From: Pseudonocardiaceae bacterium
Lineage (GTDB): Bacteria; Actinomycetota; Actinomycetes; Mycobacteriales; Pseudonocardiaceae
Reading direction: 5' to 3'
Length of the DNA: 64,000 nt
Assembly: GCA_009377865.1 (NCBI GenBank)
Contig: WHTH01000018.1
Coordinates: 1-64,000 of the forward strand
Part shown: in pieces, positions 1 through 10,871 of the stretch
Layout of the letters: each line of letters opens with the position of its first letter
Position numbering within the stretch: position 1 is the first letter of the stretch
Notes under the pieces: generated by a model
What the model was told of the DNA's origin: nothing
The model's database searches: none
What the model saw: only the letters and a program-made list of their open reading frames with translations
Made by a program: the position numbers and the translations under genes

Positions 1-421
1 ATCGACACCCCACCCCCGACAGTGAGCGGCTCGCTGCATGTCGGGCACGTGTTCTCTTACACCCACACCGACACGCTCGCCCGGTACCAGCGCATGCGCG
101 GCCGCGAGGTCTTCTACCCGATGGGCTGGGACGACAACGGCCTACCGACCGAGCGCCGGGTGCAGAACTACTACGGGGTGCGATGCGAGCCGTCGCTGCC
201 GTTGCCGTACGACCCGAACTTCACGCGCCGCGCGGAAGGCGAAATCGGAAGCACGGTTGTCCATGCGTGCAGAGCTGAGTCAGCTCACCCTCCACGGCAC
301 GGATCAAGCCCTCGCGTTGTTCCGGCACGCCTGTGACGATGTGCGAGCCGCTGGACGCATCAACCACATCGAGCTCGTCACCACCTCCGAGGACGAGCTC
401 GTCGCCGAGGTCAGCATCTGA
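1..421 (+). pseudogene. valS: Valyl-tRNA synthetase pseudogene with large internal deletion
   Basis: The reading frame is open at the left edge and encodes a class I synthetase N-terminal region of the archaeal/alpha-proteobacterial ValS type: [15 protein letters not shown] (HIGH-type motif) and [15 protein letters not shown]. Similarity stops after DPNFT near position 225 and this frame ends at a TGA at 334-336. From about 228 the +1 frame reads [15 protein letters not shown] and then about 45 residues ending at the TGA at 419-421, which matches the C-terminal tail of ValS. The central core, including the KMSKS region and anticodon-binding domain, is missing. The two ends lie about 5 bases apart in different frames, so one large deletion is the simplest explanation. 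A functional valS must lie elsewhere. The family assignment of the N-terminal part is firm; the C-terminal part is inferred from motif memory. Confidence 0.75.
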
Positions 422-482
422 CCTAACGTGTAAAGAGCATGCGCCGCCGATGACGCGCGGACGACGCTGACACACGGACGCC

Positions 483-1424
483 TCAGCTGCCCTCGGGGAG
501 GTTCTGCACGTGCTGGAAACCGAAGCGGCCCTTGATGCACAGGTGCCCGTGAGTGACGCTGTGGTCGGTCGGCGAGGTCACGTTCACGATCTGGTTGTGC
601 TGCACGTGCAGCTCGAGGTTGCAGCCCACACCGCAAAACGAACAGATCGTGGTGGTGACGGTCTCGTCGTCGGGATCCCACTGGCCGGCCTCGCGCAGCT
701 CGTGCTCGGAAACCGACTTCAGCGCCCCGGTCGGGCAGACACCGATGCAGTTCCCGCAGTACACGCAGGCCGAGTCGGGTAGCTCCACGGCGAACTCTGT
801 GGTGATCCGGGTGTCGAAGCCGCGGCCGGCCACCGCGATCGCGAACGTGTTCTGCGCGTCGGTACCGCAGGCCTCGACGCACTTGTAGCACATGATGCAG
901 CGCCCGTAGTCGCGCACGTACAGGTCGTTGTCCTCCTTGACGGGCTGCGCGACGGTCGCGGCGGTGGAGCCGTCCGGGATCTCGTGGTGCCCGGCGTGAC
1001 GGGCGTCGCGCTCCCCCGCGGCGGCCGGAGCCGCCGGCGGGCCGTAGCGCCCGGCATCGACGCCGTACTGGTCCTTCCAACGGTCGACGTCCTCGCCGGA
1101 CTGGGACAGATCGACCGAGGAGTCGAGCAGTTCGAGCACCATCTTGCGGCTGTGCCGCACCCGCTCGGAGTCGGTGTGCACCACCATCCCGTCCTCGACC
1201 GGCCGGGCGCAGGACGGCACCAGGGTGCGCGCTCCCTCCAGCTCCACCACGCACACCCGGCAGGCGTTGACGGGGGTGAGGTTCGGCGCGTAGCACAGCG
1301 TCGGTGTCTCGATGTCCTGGGCGCGACAAGCGTCGAGGATGGTCGAGCCCTCGGGCACCCGCACCTGTTCACCGTCCACGGTGAGTTCCACCAGCCGCCG
1401 GATGGTGCCGAGATCGACGGTCAT
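483..1424 (-). CDS. Formate dehydrogenase alpha-chain N-terminal half (multi Fe-S electron-transfer subunit)
   Basis: A protein of 313 aa that carries the iron-sulfur part of an NAD-linked formate dehydrogenase. Residues about 12-90 form a NuoG-type [2Fe-2S] ferredoxin (CYAPNLTPVNACRVC plus a later Cys). Residues about 170-235 hold two [4Fe-4S] clusters (CIMCYKC and CVYCGNCIGVCPTGAL). The C-terminus holds the cluster motif that normally opens the molybdopterin domain (CSFCGVGC ... CIKGRFG). It then stops where a fused FdsA/FdhA continues into the catalytic domain, and that domain is a separate gene at 3313-5250. Together the two proteins total 958 aa, the size of a fused alpha chain. The ATG is preceded by GGAGG and overlaps the stop of a 13-codon mini-ORF. 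It is third in the operon. Confidence 0.88.
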   Translation of the reverse strand: MTVDLGTIRRLVELTVDGEQVRVPEGSTILDACRAQDIETPTLCYAPNLTPVNACRVCVVELEGARTLVPSCARPVEDGMVVHTDSERVRHSRKMVLELLDSSVDLSQSGEDVDRWKDQYGVDAGRYGPPAAPAAAGERDARHAGHHEIPDGSTAATVAQPVKEDNDLYVRDYGRCIMCYKCVEACGTDAQNTFAIAVAGRGFDTRITTEFAVELPDSACVYCGNCIGVCPTGALKSVSEHELREAGQWDPDDETVTTTICSFCGVGCNLELHVQHNQIVNVTSPTDHSVTHGHLCIKGRFGFQHVQNLPEGS

Positions 1425-1458
1425 GTCGCCGCCTCCGCGGAGAAGAGTGCGCCGGCGG

Positions 1459-1462
<4 letters not shown>
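1421..1462 (-). CDS. 13-residue mini-ORF coupled to the Fe-S subunit of formate dehydrogenase
   Basis: ATG at 1462 overlaps the stop codon of the NuoE-NuoF fusion (ATGA), and its own TGA overlaps the ATG of the downstream Fe-S subunit (ATGA). It would encode MTAGALFSAEAAT. An almost identical mini-ORF, MIADALFAAEAA, sits in the same relation to glutamate dehydrogenase at 49196-49234. The GGAGG that serves the downstream gene lies inside the mini-ORF. Whether the peptide has a role or the ORF only couples translation is unknown. Confidence 0.45.
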
Positions 1463-3297
<1,835 letters not shown>

Positions 3298-3312
3298 TCG
3301 TGCACCTTTCCG

Positions 3313-5250
3313 CTACTCACCGGCGACCGCCAGGCGCCCCGCCCGGCTGGCCTGCTCGGCCCTGACCTTGTCGATGCGGATGGCGGTTGCCTTGAACTCC
3401 GCGGTACCCGACTTGGGATCCCATGCGTCGTTGGTGAGCAGGTTCGTGTCGACCTGCTCGGTGAAGTGTGGGGTGATGAACGCCAGGCCGGGCCGCACGG
3501 TCGGGTCGTATCGCACCGGCGCTTCGACCGATCCTCGTCGTGACGTGATCAGCACCCGTTCACCGTCGGCGATGCCCAGCCGGGCACCGTCCCGGGCATC
3601 GATGCACAGCGCCTCACGCCGGCGAAGCGGCGAGGCGTACCCACCGGTCTGCACCCCGGAGTTGTACGAATCCAGCACCCTCCCGGTGGTCAGCCGGATC
3701 GGGAACTGTTCGGTGAGCTCGTCGACCGGCGGCACGTGCTCCACCGGCGTGAACGGGGCCGGGGTCCCGCGCCGGACCGGATCGGTGTCCCAGAGCCGCT
3801 CGTGCAGCAGCGTGCTGCCGGGATGGTCCTCGGCCGGGCAGGGCCACTGCAGCCCACCGAGCTCGTCGAGCCGTTGGTAACTCATCCCGGCGTGCCATTT
3901 CAGCGACACCGAGCGCAGCTCGTCCCACACCTGCTCGGCGCTGGGCCGGCCCCAGGCGTGCCCGAGGCGGGTGGCCAGGTCGCAGATGATGTGCGTGTCC
4001 GGCCGGGCCTGCCCGGGCGGGTCGAGAGCCTTGCGCAGCCGCTGCACCCGGCGCTCACTGCTGGTCACGGTGCCGTCGTACTCGCACCAGTCGGCGGCGG
4101 CGGGCAGCACCACGTCCGCCAGTTCGGCAGTGGCGGTGCGGAAGATGTCCTGGACGACCAGGTGGTCCAGCCCGGACAGCATCGCCCTGGCGTGTGCGGC
4201 GTCGGCCTCGGACTCGGCGGGGTTCTCCCCGATGCAGTACAGCGTCCGCATCTGGCCGGTCTCCATCGCCTCGAACATCTGCGACAGATGCCTGCCGGGT
4301 TTCGGCGGGATGCGCGCACCCCACGCCGTCTCGAACCGGGCGCGCTCGGTGTCATCCTCGAGGTCGTAACCGCCCGGCAGCTTGGCGGGGATGGCTCCCA
4401 TGTCGCCGCCGCCCTGCACATTGTTCTGCCCCCGCAGCGGGCACACGCCCGAGCCGTAACGGCCGACGTGGCCGGTCAGCAACGCCAGGTTGATCAGCGC
4501 GAAGACGCAGTCGGCGGCGTTGTGGTGCTCGGTGATGCCCAGGGTCCAGCACAGCTGTGCCCGGTCGGCGGTGGCGTATCGGTGCGCCAGCTCGCGGATC
4601 ATGCCGGCCGGGACCTGGGTGATCCGCTCGGCCCACTCGAGGGTGTAGGGCTCGACGGTAGCAGCGTAGTCGGCGAAGCCGGTGGTGGCGCGGTCGATGA
4701 AGGCGCGGTTGTGCAGGCCCGTCGTGATGATCTCCCGCCCGACCGCGTTGGCCAGCGCGACGTCGGTGCCGACATCGAGCCCGAGCCACCCGTCGGCCCA
4801 TTGCGCGGAACTGGTCCGTCGGGGGTCGACGGTGTAGAGCTTGGCGCCGTGGCGGATGCCGGCGAGCACATGGTGGAAGTAGATGGGATGCGTCTCGCGC
4901 GCGTTGGAGCCCCAGAGGATGGTCAGGTCGGTGTCCTCGACCTCCTGGTACGAGCTGGTGCCGCCACCGGCGCCGAAGACCGCCGTCAGACCGACGACGC
5001 TGGGCGCGTGTCAAGTGCGGTTGCAGGAGTCCACGTGGTTGCTGGCCAGCACCGCGCGGGCGAACTTCTGCGCGATGTAGTTCGTCTCGTTGCTGGCCTT
5101 CGAGCAGCTGAACATGCCGAAAGCATCACCACTGTGGCGACGGAAACCCGCGGCCGCCCGGTCGAGCGCCTCGTCCCAGGAGGCGGGGCGAAGCTGCCCG
5201 CCGTCGCGTACCAGCGGCTCGGTCAGACGCACGTGACGAGGTTCTCGCAT
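3313..5250 (-). CDS. Formate dehydrogenase catalytic subunit, probable selenoprotein (Sec80 encoded by TGA)
   Basis: Read through the TGA at 5013-5011, this is one 645-aa molybdopterin (bis-MGD) oxidoreductase chain. It begins [14 protein letters not shown] with GGAGGG upstream of the ATG at 5250. At residue 80 the context is [17 protein letters not shown], the position of the Mo-ligating Sec/Cys of formate dehydrogenases, with the following HAPSV conserved. The frame stays open for 565 codons beyond the TGA without any shift. Later motifs include [25 protein letters not shown] and the C-terminal MGD-binding barrel. The N-terminal [4Fe-4S] lobe is absent and is encoded by 483-1424. A possible SECIS hairpin follows the TGA. 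No selA, selB or selC lies in the window, so Sec insertion is inferred from the site and frame. The divergent neighbour is fdhD. Confidence 0.88.
4984..4999 (-). promoter_or_regulatory. Candidate bacterial SECIS hairpin
   Basis: Counted from the base after the in-frame TGA, nucleotides 12-27 form CGTC-(GTCGGTCT)-GACG, a 4-bp stem with GG in the apical loop at nucleotides 19-20. E. coli fdhF has the same GGUCUG at nucleotides 19-24 after its UGA, the loop bound by SelB. The stem is short by eye and the lower pairing was not computed. Confidence 0.5.
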
Positions 5251-5374
5251 GACCGACCCTCCACAGATGTCGCCGATCCGATGTGCCCCGAACGATACGC
5301 GGTCTGGCCGAGTAGCAGGCCCCGAGGTGAACAATGGGATCGCGAGCACTGGGGCGAAGGAGGTGGATACGAGC

Positions 5375-6205
5375 ATGGGCCGTGTCACCGCGCGGCGGCG
5401 TATCGTCAAGCTCTCACCCACCGGAGTGCTCCGGCGGCCGGACACCCTGGCGGTCGAGGAGCCCCTCGAGCTGCGGGTCGGTGGCAGGGCGCTGGCGGTC
5501 ACCATGCGCACCCCTGGCCATGACGTGGAGCTCGCCCACGGCTTCCTGCTCACCGAGGGCGTGATCGGCTCGGCGGCCGACGTCTCGGGCGCCCGGTACT
5601 GCGCCGGCGAGGACCCCGACGGTCGGCAGACCTACAACGTCCTCGACGTCACCCTCGCCGAGGGGGTGCCCGCCCCGGATGCCGGGGTGGAACGCAACTT
5701 CTACACGACATCGTCGTGTGGTGTCTGCGGCAAGGCGGCGCTCGACGCGGTTCGGTTGCGCACCCGCTTCTCTCCTGCCCGCGACACCGTCGAGCTCGAT
5801 CCGGCGATGCTGACCGGCCTGCCCGATACGCTGCGCGAGGCGCAGCGGGTGTTCGACTCCACCGGCGGGCTGCATGCCGCGGGGTTGTTCGGCGTCGACG
5901 GCACTTCAGTCGTCGTCCGGGAGGACGTGGGGCGGCACAACGCGGTGGACAAGGCGATCGGGGCGGCGCTGCTCGACGGGCGGGTCCCGTTGACCGGGAC
6001 GGTGCTCATGGTGTCCGGACGTGCCTCGTTCGAGCTCGTGCAGAAGGCCGTGATGGCGGGGGTGCCGATCCTCGCGGCAGTGTCGGCCCCGTCGTCGTTG
6101 GCGGTCGAGCTGGCCGACGAGGAGGGAGTGACCCTCGTCGGCTTCCTGCGGGGCGAGTCGATGAACGTCTACACCCATCCCGAGCGCATTCGCGGCGCCG
6201 TTTGA
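5375..6205 (+). CDS. fdhD: FdhD sulfurtransferase for formate dehydrogenase maturation
   Basis: A protein of 276 aa that transfers sulfur from a cysteine desulfurase to the Mo-bis-MGD cofactor, a step needed for formate dehydrogenase activity. Visible landmarks are [26 protein letters not shown], the catalytic cysteine loop [32 protein letters not shown] and [13 protein letters not shown], all typical of FdhD. The ATG at 5375 follows GAAGGAGG. An upstream in-frame ATG at 5249 exists but would overlap the divergent gene. It is transcribed away from the formate dehydrogenase operon across a 124-bp divergent promoter region. Its last 37 bases overlap the convergent GtrA gene. Confidence 0.95.
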   Translation: MGRVTARRRIVKLSPTGVLRRPDTLAVEEPLELRVGGRALAVTMRTPGHDVELAHGFLLTEGVIGSAADVSGARYCAGEDPDGRQTYNVLDVTLAEGVPAPDAGVERNFYTTSSCGVCGKAALDAVRLRTRFSPARDTVELDPAMLTGLPDTLREAQRVFDSTGGLHAAGLFGVDGTSVVVREDVGRHNAVDKAIGAALLDGRVPLTGTVLMVSGRASFELVQKAVMAGVPILAAVSAPSSLAVELADEEGVTLVGFLRGESMNVYTHPERIRGAV

Positions 6206-6711
6206 GGTGGCACACCGGTCCCAGACGGGGGCAGGGTGTCGCGGAAGACCCACCAGCGACACGCCGAGTAGGTGAACACCGCGACGCAGGCCCCCGCGAC
6301 GACCCGGGCGATCCGGAAGTCCACACCGAGCCCGGACAGGCCGGTGGTCACACCCAGCGTGATGCCGAAGTCGCAGCCGATCACCAGCGTGAATCGGGCC
6401 AGCTGCGGCCCGACGGGGGCGTGGGAGCGGAAGTTGAGCGTGCGGTTGAGCAGGTAATTCAGGCCGAACGCCACGGCGTAGGCCAGCGTCACCGAGATCG
6501 GTAGCGGCAGCGGCGTCCACCGTTCGAGCACGGCGAGCAGCACCAGGTCGACGGCGAAGGTGAGCAGTCCGAGCAGCGCGAAGCCGACCATCTCCGGGGT
6601 CACGACTCGGCGCATCCGTGGCGGCAGCCGATCCACCCAGCCAGCGAGTACCCGGCGTGCATGCTCAGCGCGCCAGCTGGGCGTGGCAGGCATCGGACCC
6701 CAGCGTGCCAT
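6169..6711 (-). CDS. GtrA-family four-TM membrane protein
   Basis: A protein of 180 aa with four predicted hydrophobic helices, roughly residues 42-62, 72-92, 105-128 and 133-155, and an arginine-rich N-terminus. The GtrA pattern is visible in the third and fourth helices ([12 protein letters not shown], then ACRWWVF near the end). GtrA proteins are thought to move polyprenyl-linked sugars or otherwise help wall polysaccharide decoration; the substrate here is unknown. The ATG at 6711 lacks a strong ribosome site, and a second ATG six codons in is possible. Its 3' end overlaps fdhD by 37 bases in convergent orientation. Confidence 0.8.
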   Translation of the reverse strand: MARWGPMPATPSWRAEHARRVLAGWVDRLPPRMRRVVTPEMVGFALLGLLTFAVDLVLLAVLERWTPLPLPISVTLAYAVAFGLNYLLNRTLNFRSHAPVGPQLARFTLVIGCDFGITLGVTTGLSGLGVDFRIARVVAGACVAVFTYSACRWWVFRDTLPPSGTGVPPQTAPRMRSGWV

Positions 6712-6728
6712 ACGGAGATGAACGCGCC

Positions 6729-7004
6729 TCAGTGGATCCTGCGACCGGTCTCCGCCACCCCGTAGCCGCCGAGATCCCGGACCGACGCGCGGAACTCCTC
6801 GGACTCCAGCAGCTGCCACAGCGGCCTGAGCAGCGGGTCGTCCAGTGCCTCCGAGGCCACCACGAGGTCGTAGGGCTCCCGGACGACCGGCACGACGGAC
6901 AACGGTAGGCGTGACAGCACCGCGTCGCCCCACGGCGTCCATGAAGTCGACGCCGTGGGGGTGAGGCCGCGGCAAGACCCCCACCGTGTCGAGCTCACGG
7001 ACAC
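6729..7004 (-). pseudogene. C-terminal remnant of a periplasmic-binding-like regulator
   Basis: The last ~50 codons read REPYDLVVASEALDDPLLRP then LWQLLESEEFRASVRDLGGY. This resembles the C-terminal end of PBP-like domains in molybdate-type helix-turn-helix regulators, which close with a GGY motif. Nothing upstream provides the DNA-binding part or the rest of the fold, and the first ~40 codons look random. It lies between a GtrA gene and a MobA-type gene, so an ancient molybdate regulator is plausible but only inferred. Confidence 0.4.
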
Positions 7005-7016
7005 CGCCGGGCGGAC

Positions 7017-7844
7017 CTACGAGAGGAAAACGATGCTGTCTCCGGGAGCCAGCGGCAGGTGGCCGTCCCGGCTGATCTGATCGCCGTTGAGCACGGCCAC
7101 GACGTGCCGGTCCAGCGTCAGCCCGGCGGCTGCTGCAGCTGCGGCGAGCGTGGCGGCAGGTATGGAGCGGGGCCCGCGCTGATCGTTGGCGGTCGCCAGC
7201 GCGCCGTACCGCTGCACCGTGATCTCCGGAGCAGCGCGCCCCCGCGCGCTGTCGTAATCCGTGGGCTCGTTGACGTTGAGCACCGAGTCGAGCTGCGGGT
7301 CGTGCGCGGCGAGCACCGGGTCGGCGAGCAGCGTCGCGTCGTCGAGCCGCGTCACCCGGCACTCCTCGAACAGAAACGCCGGGCGCAGCCGGCCGGCAGC
7401 GATGAGCTTGTCGACCAGCGGTGCCAGCGTGGTGCGGTAGGCGGCCGCGAGCGGCTGCGGGAAGCCGCGAGCCTCGGGCAGCACCACGTCGGTGTGCTCG
7501 TCGACGGCGGCCAGCACCCGCCGGACGAATGCCGGGTGCAGGAACGGCAGGTCGGTCGAGCAGACGAACGCTACCTCGGCCCGCCCGGCCACTGCGGCCA
7601 GGCCCGCGGCGAGGCCTTGCAACGGGCCCAGCCCCTCGGCCGGGTCCTCGGCCACCTCGACCGCGGGATCGAGCTCGGGCAACGGCTGACCGGGTGCGCG
7701 CACCACCAGGACGCAACCGTCGACGGCGCGGGCGAGCACGCCGGTGGTGCGCCGTAGCAGTGTCGACCCGTGCCATTCCAGCGCCGCCTTGGACGTCCCC
7801 ATCCGTGAGGACCGCCCACCGGCCAGCACGATCCCGGCAGTCAC
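7017..7844 (-). CDS. mobA: Molybdenum cofactor guanylyltransferase MobA with MoaD/ThiS-like C-terminal domain
   Basis: A protein of 275 aa. Residues 1-190 are a MobA nucleotidyltransferase: the GTP-binding loop LAGGRSSRMGTSKA, Mg site CSTDLPFL, and N-V-N-E-P-TDYD near residue 190. It attaches GMP to molybdopterin to make MGD, the cofactor of formate dehydrogenase. Residues about 200-275 look like a beta-grasp MoaD/ThiS domain (VVAVLNGDQISRDGHLPLAPGDSIVFLS spread over the end), but it ends in LS, not the Gly-Gly needed for sulfur carriage. The domain may therefore be structural or regulatory. Mycobacteria also keep mobA near clpX. Confidence 0.85.
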   Translation of the reverse strand: MTAGIVLAGGRSSRMGTSKAALEWHGSTLLRRTTGVLARAVDGCVLVVRAPGQPLPELDPAVEVAEDPAEGLGPLQGLAAGLAAVAGRAEVAFVCSTDLPFLHPAFVRRVLAAVDEHTDVVLPEARGFPQPLAAAYRTTLAPLVDKLIAAGRLRPAFLFEECRVTRLDDATLLADPVLAAHDPQLDSVLNVNEPTDYDSARGRAAPEITVQRYGALATANDQRGPRSIPAATLAAAAAAAGLTLDRHVVAVLNGDQISRDGHLPLAPGDSIVFLS

Positions 7845-7900
7845 ACCCCGATGCTAGGCAGCTCGACCCACGCCCCTGCCGTTGGGGGCTCGAGGGGAGA

Positions 7901-9172
<1,272 letters not shown>

Positions 9173-9299
9173 GGGCGCAGGCCTCTCGTCCCTCCCGGCG
9201 CGTGGTGCAGATGCTCCCAGCGCGCCTGGCTGTGTGTGTGCTCGACGGTACCCGTCCGACCCCGTCGAACGGGAGCATCAGCCTCCCCTATACCGCCGG

Positions 9300-9323
9300 G
9301 CGGGGGCTGCTGCCCGCCCCCGC
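9300..9323 (-). terminator. GC hairpin downstream of clpP2
   Basis: A perfect 8-bp stem GCGGGGGC / GCCCCCGC closes an 8-base loop, 25 bases after the clpP2 stop codon on the minus strand. No T-run follows, so it may be a terminator or attenuator of the GC-only actinobacterial type. Confidence 0.45.
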
Positions 9324-9347
9324 TCGGCGTGTCGGGTCGGGCAGACC

Positions 9348-10052
9348 TCAGGGGCGTAGTGCCGAGACCTTGCGGACCTGGGTGAGATCGTCGATGAACC
9401 CGTAGTCCTTGGCCTCCTCAGCCGTCAGGATCTTGTCGCGGTCGACGTCGTTGCGCACCCGCTCCTCGGTCTGGCCGGTGTGGTGCGCCAGCGTGGACTC
9501 CATCAGCTTGCGCATCCGCTGGATCTCGTTGGCCTGGATCTCCAGGTCGGAAACCTGCCCGAAGACGCCCTCGGTGGCAGGCTGGTGGACGAGGATCCGC
9601 GCGTTGGGCACCGCCAGCCGCTTGCCGGGTGTCCCGGCCGCGAGCAGCACCGCTGCGGCGGAGGCAGCCTGACCCAGGCAGACCGTCTGGATCTCCGGGC
9701 GGACGAACTGCATCGTGTCGTAGATCGCCATCATCGCGGTGAACGACCCGCCCGGCGAGTTGATGTAGATGATGATGTCGCGATCCGGGTCGTTGGATTC
9801 CAGGGTCAGCAGTTGCGCCATGGTGTCGTTCGCCGACGCGTCGTCGACCTGCACCCCGAGGAAGATGATCCGCTCCTCGAAGAGCTTGTTGTAGGGATTC
9901 GATTCCTTGATCCCGTAGCTGGTGCGCTCGGTGAACGAGGGCAGCACGTACCGGGACTGTGGCCTTGAAACCTCCGGCCTCGATACCTCTGGCATCCGAT
10001 CTTGGGGCATCGAATCCTGGGGACGGCCTTGGGGGAGCTGGAACTGGCTCAT
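9348..10052 (-). CDS. clpP2: ATP-dependent Clp protease proteolytic subunit ClpP2
   Basis: A protein of 234 aa. The catalytic triad is visible as Ser in GQAASAAA, His in VHQPA and Asp in [18 protein letters not shown] forms the substrate strand. The N-terminal ~30 residues are unusual: a degenerate repeat of [10 protein letters not shown] and [10 protein letters not shown] before the conserved RYVLPSF. Actinobacterial ClpP2 pairs with ClpP1 in a mixed tetradecamer; ClpP2 docks ClpX. It lies 26 bases downstream of clpP1 in the same operon. Confidence 0.97.
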   Translation of the reverse strand: MSQFQLPQGRPQDSMPQDRMPEVSRPEVSRPQSRYVLPSFTERTSYGIKESNPYNKLFEERIIFLGVQVDDASANDTMAQLLTLESNDPDRDIIIYINSPGGSFTAMMAIYDTMQFVRPEIQTVCLGQAASAAAVLLAAGTPGKRLAVPNARILVHQPATEGVFGQVSDLEIQANEIQRMRKLMESTLAHHTGQTEERVRNDVDRDKILTAEEAKDYGFIDDLTQVRKVSALRP

Positions 10053-10078
10053 GGGGGCTACTCCTTGCTCGACCCGGG

Positions 10079-10717
10079 TCAGCTGCTCGCGTCGGGCAGC
10101 TGGTTGGTGCGGTTCAGGACATAGTCGACGAAGCCGTACTCACGCGCCTCCTCGGCGGTGAACCAGCGGTCGCGGTCGGAGTCGGTGATGATCCGGTCCA
10201 CGTCCTGCCCGGTCTGCTCGGCGATCAGCTCGGCCATCTCCCGCTTGTGCTTGGTGAGCATGTCGGCCTGGATCGCGACATCGGCCGCGGTTCCCTGCAC
10301 GCCCGCGGACGGCTGGTGCATCAGGATCCGGGCGTGCGGCAATGCGTAGCGCTTGCCGCGCGCGCCCGCCGAGAGCAGGAACTGCCCCATCGAGGCCGCG
10401 AGGCCCATCGCGTAGGTCGCGACATCGGGTTCGATGAGCTGCATCGTGTCGAAGATCGCCATCCCCGCGGTCACCGACCCGCCCGGCGAGTTGATGTAGA
10501 GCCGGATGTCCTGGTCGGGGCTCTCCGCGGACAACAGCAGCAGCTGCGCGCAGATCTGGTTGGCCAAGGTGTCCTCGACCTGCGAGCCGAGCACGATGAT
10601 GCGCTCGCGCAGCAGCCGTTCGAACACCGAGTCGTTCAGGGTCAGGCCGGAGCTGGTCGCCCGCATGGCGGGCGCGCTCGTCATCGGCTCGGCCGGGGCG
10701 ATGTGGTCCGACGTCAC
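10079..10717 (-). CDS. clpP1: ATP-dependent Clp protease proteolytic subunit ClpP1
   Basis: A protein of 212 aa with catalytic Ser in [10 protein letters not shown], His in MHQPSAG and Asp in [19 protein letters not shown] is the conserved strand. The N-terminal ~20 residues are a variable propeptide-like stretch. It is the first gene of the clpP1-clpP2 pair, with about 150 bases between it and tig. No clear ClgR-type operator could be picked out in that interval. With ClpP2 it forms the essential housekeeping protease of actinobacteria. Confidence 0.97.
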   Translation of the reverse strand: MTSDHIAPAEPMTSAPAMRATSSGLTLNDSVFERLLRERIIVLGSQVEDTLANQICAQLLLLSAESPDQDIRLYINSPGGSVTAGMAIFDTMQLIEPDVATYAMGLAASMGQFLLSAGARGKRYALPHARILMHQPSAGVQGTAADVAIQADMLTKHKREMAELIAEQTGQDVDRIITDSDRDRWFTAEEAREYGFVDYVLNRTNQLPDASS

Positions 10718-10871
10718 GGGTGCCTGCCTTTGTCAGATCGGTACAACAGTTTCGTGGGAGCGGGGTTGATCGCGTGCCATCCGATGATCGGCACGTGTTC
10801 GACCCTAACGAAGACCAGGGGCACGTACGTCGCAGCAGCGCTCCCGTTCACTCACAGCGTGATCGAAAGCG

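Noticed and set aside
5011-5250. A short truncated formate dehydrogenase ending at 5011 followed by a separate gene beginning at 4869
   Set aside because: The codons between 5013 and 4869 keep the same frame and the same homology, and the TGA is at the known Sec/Cys site. A read-through selenoprotein explains it better than two genes or a nonsense mutation.
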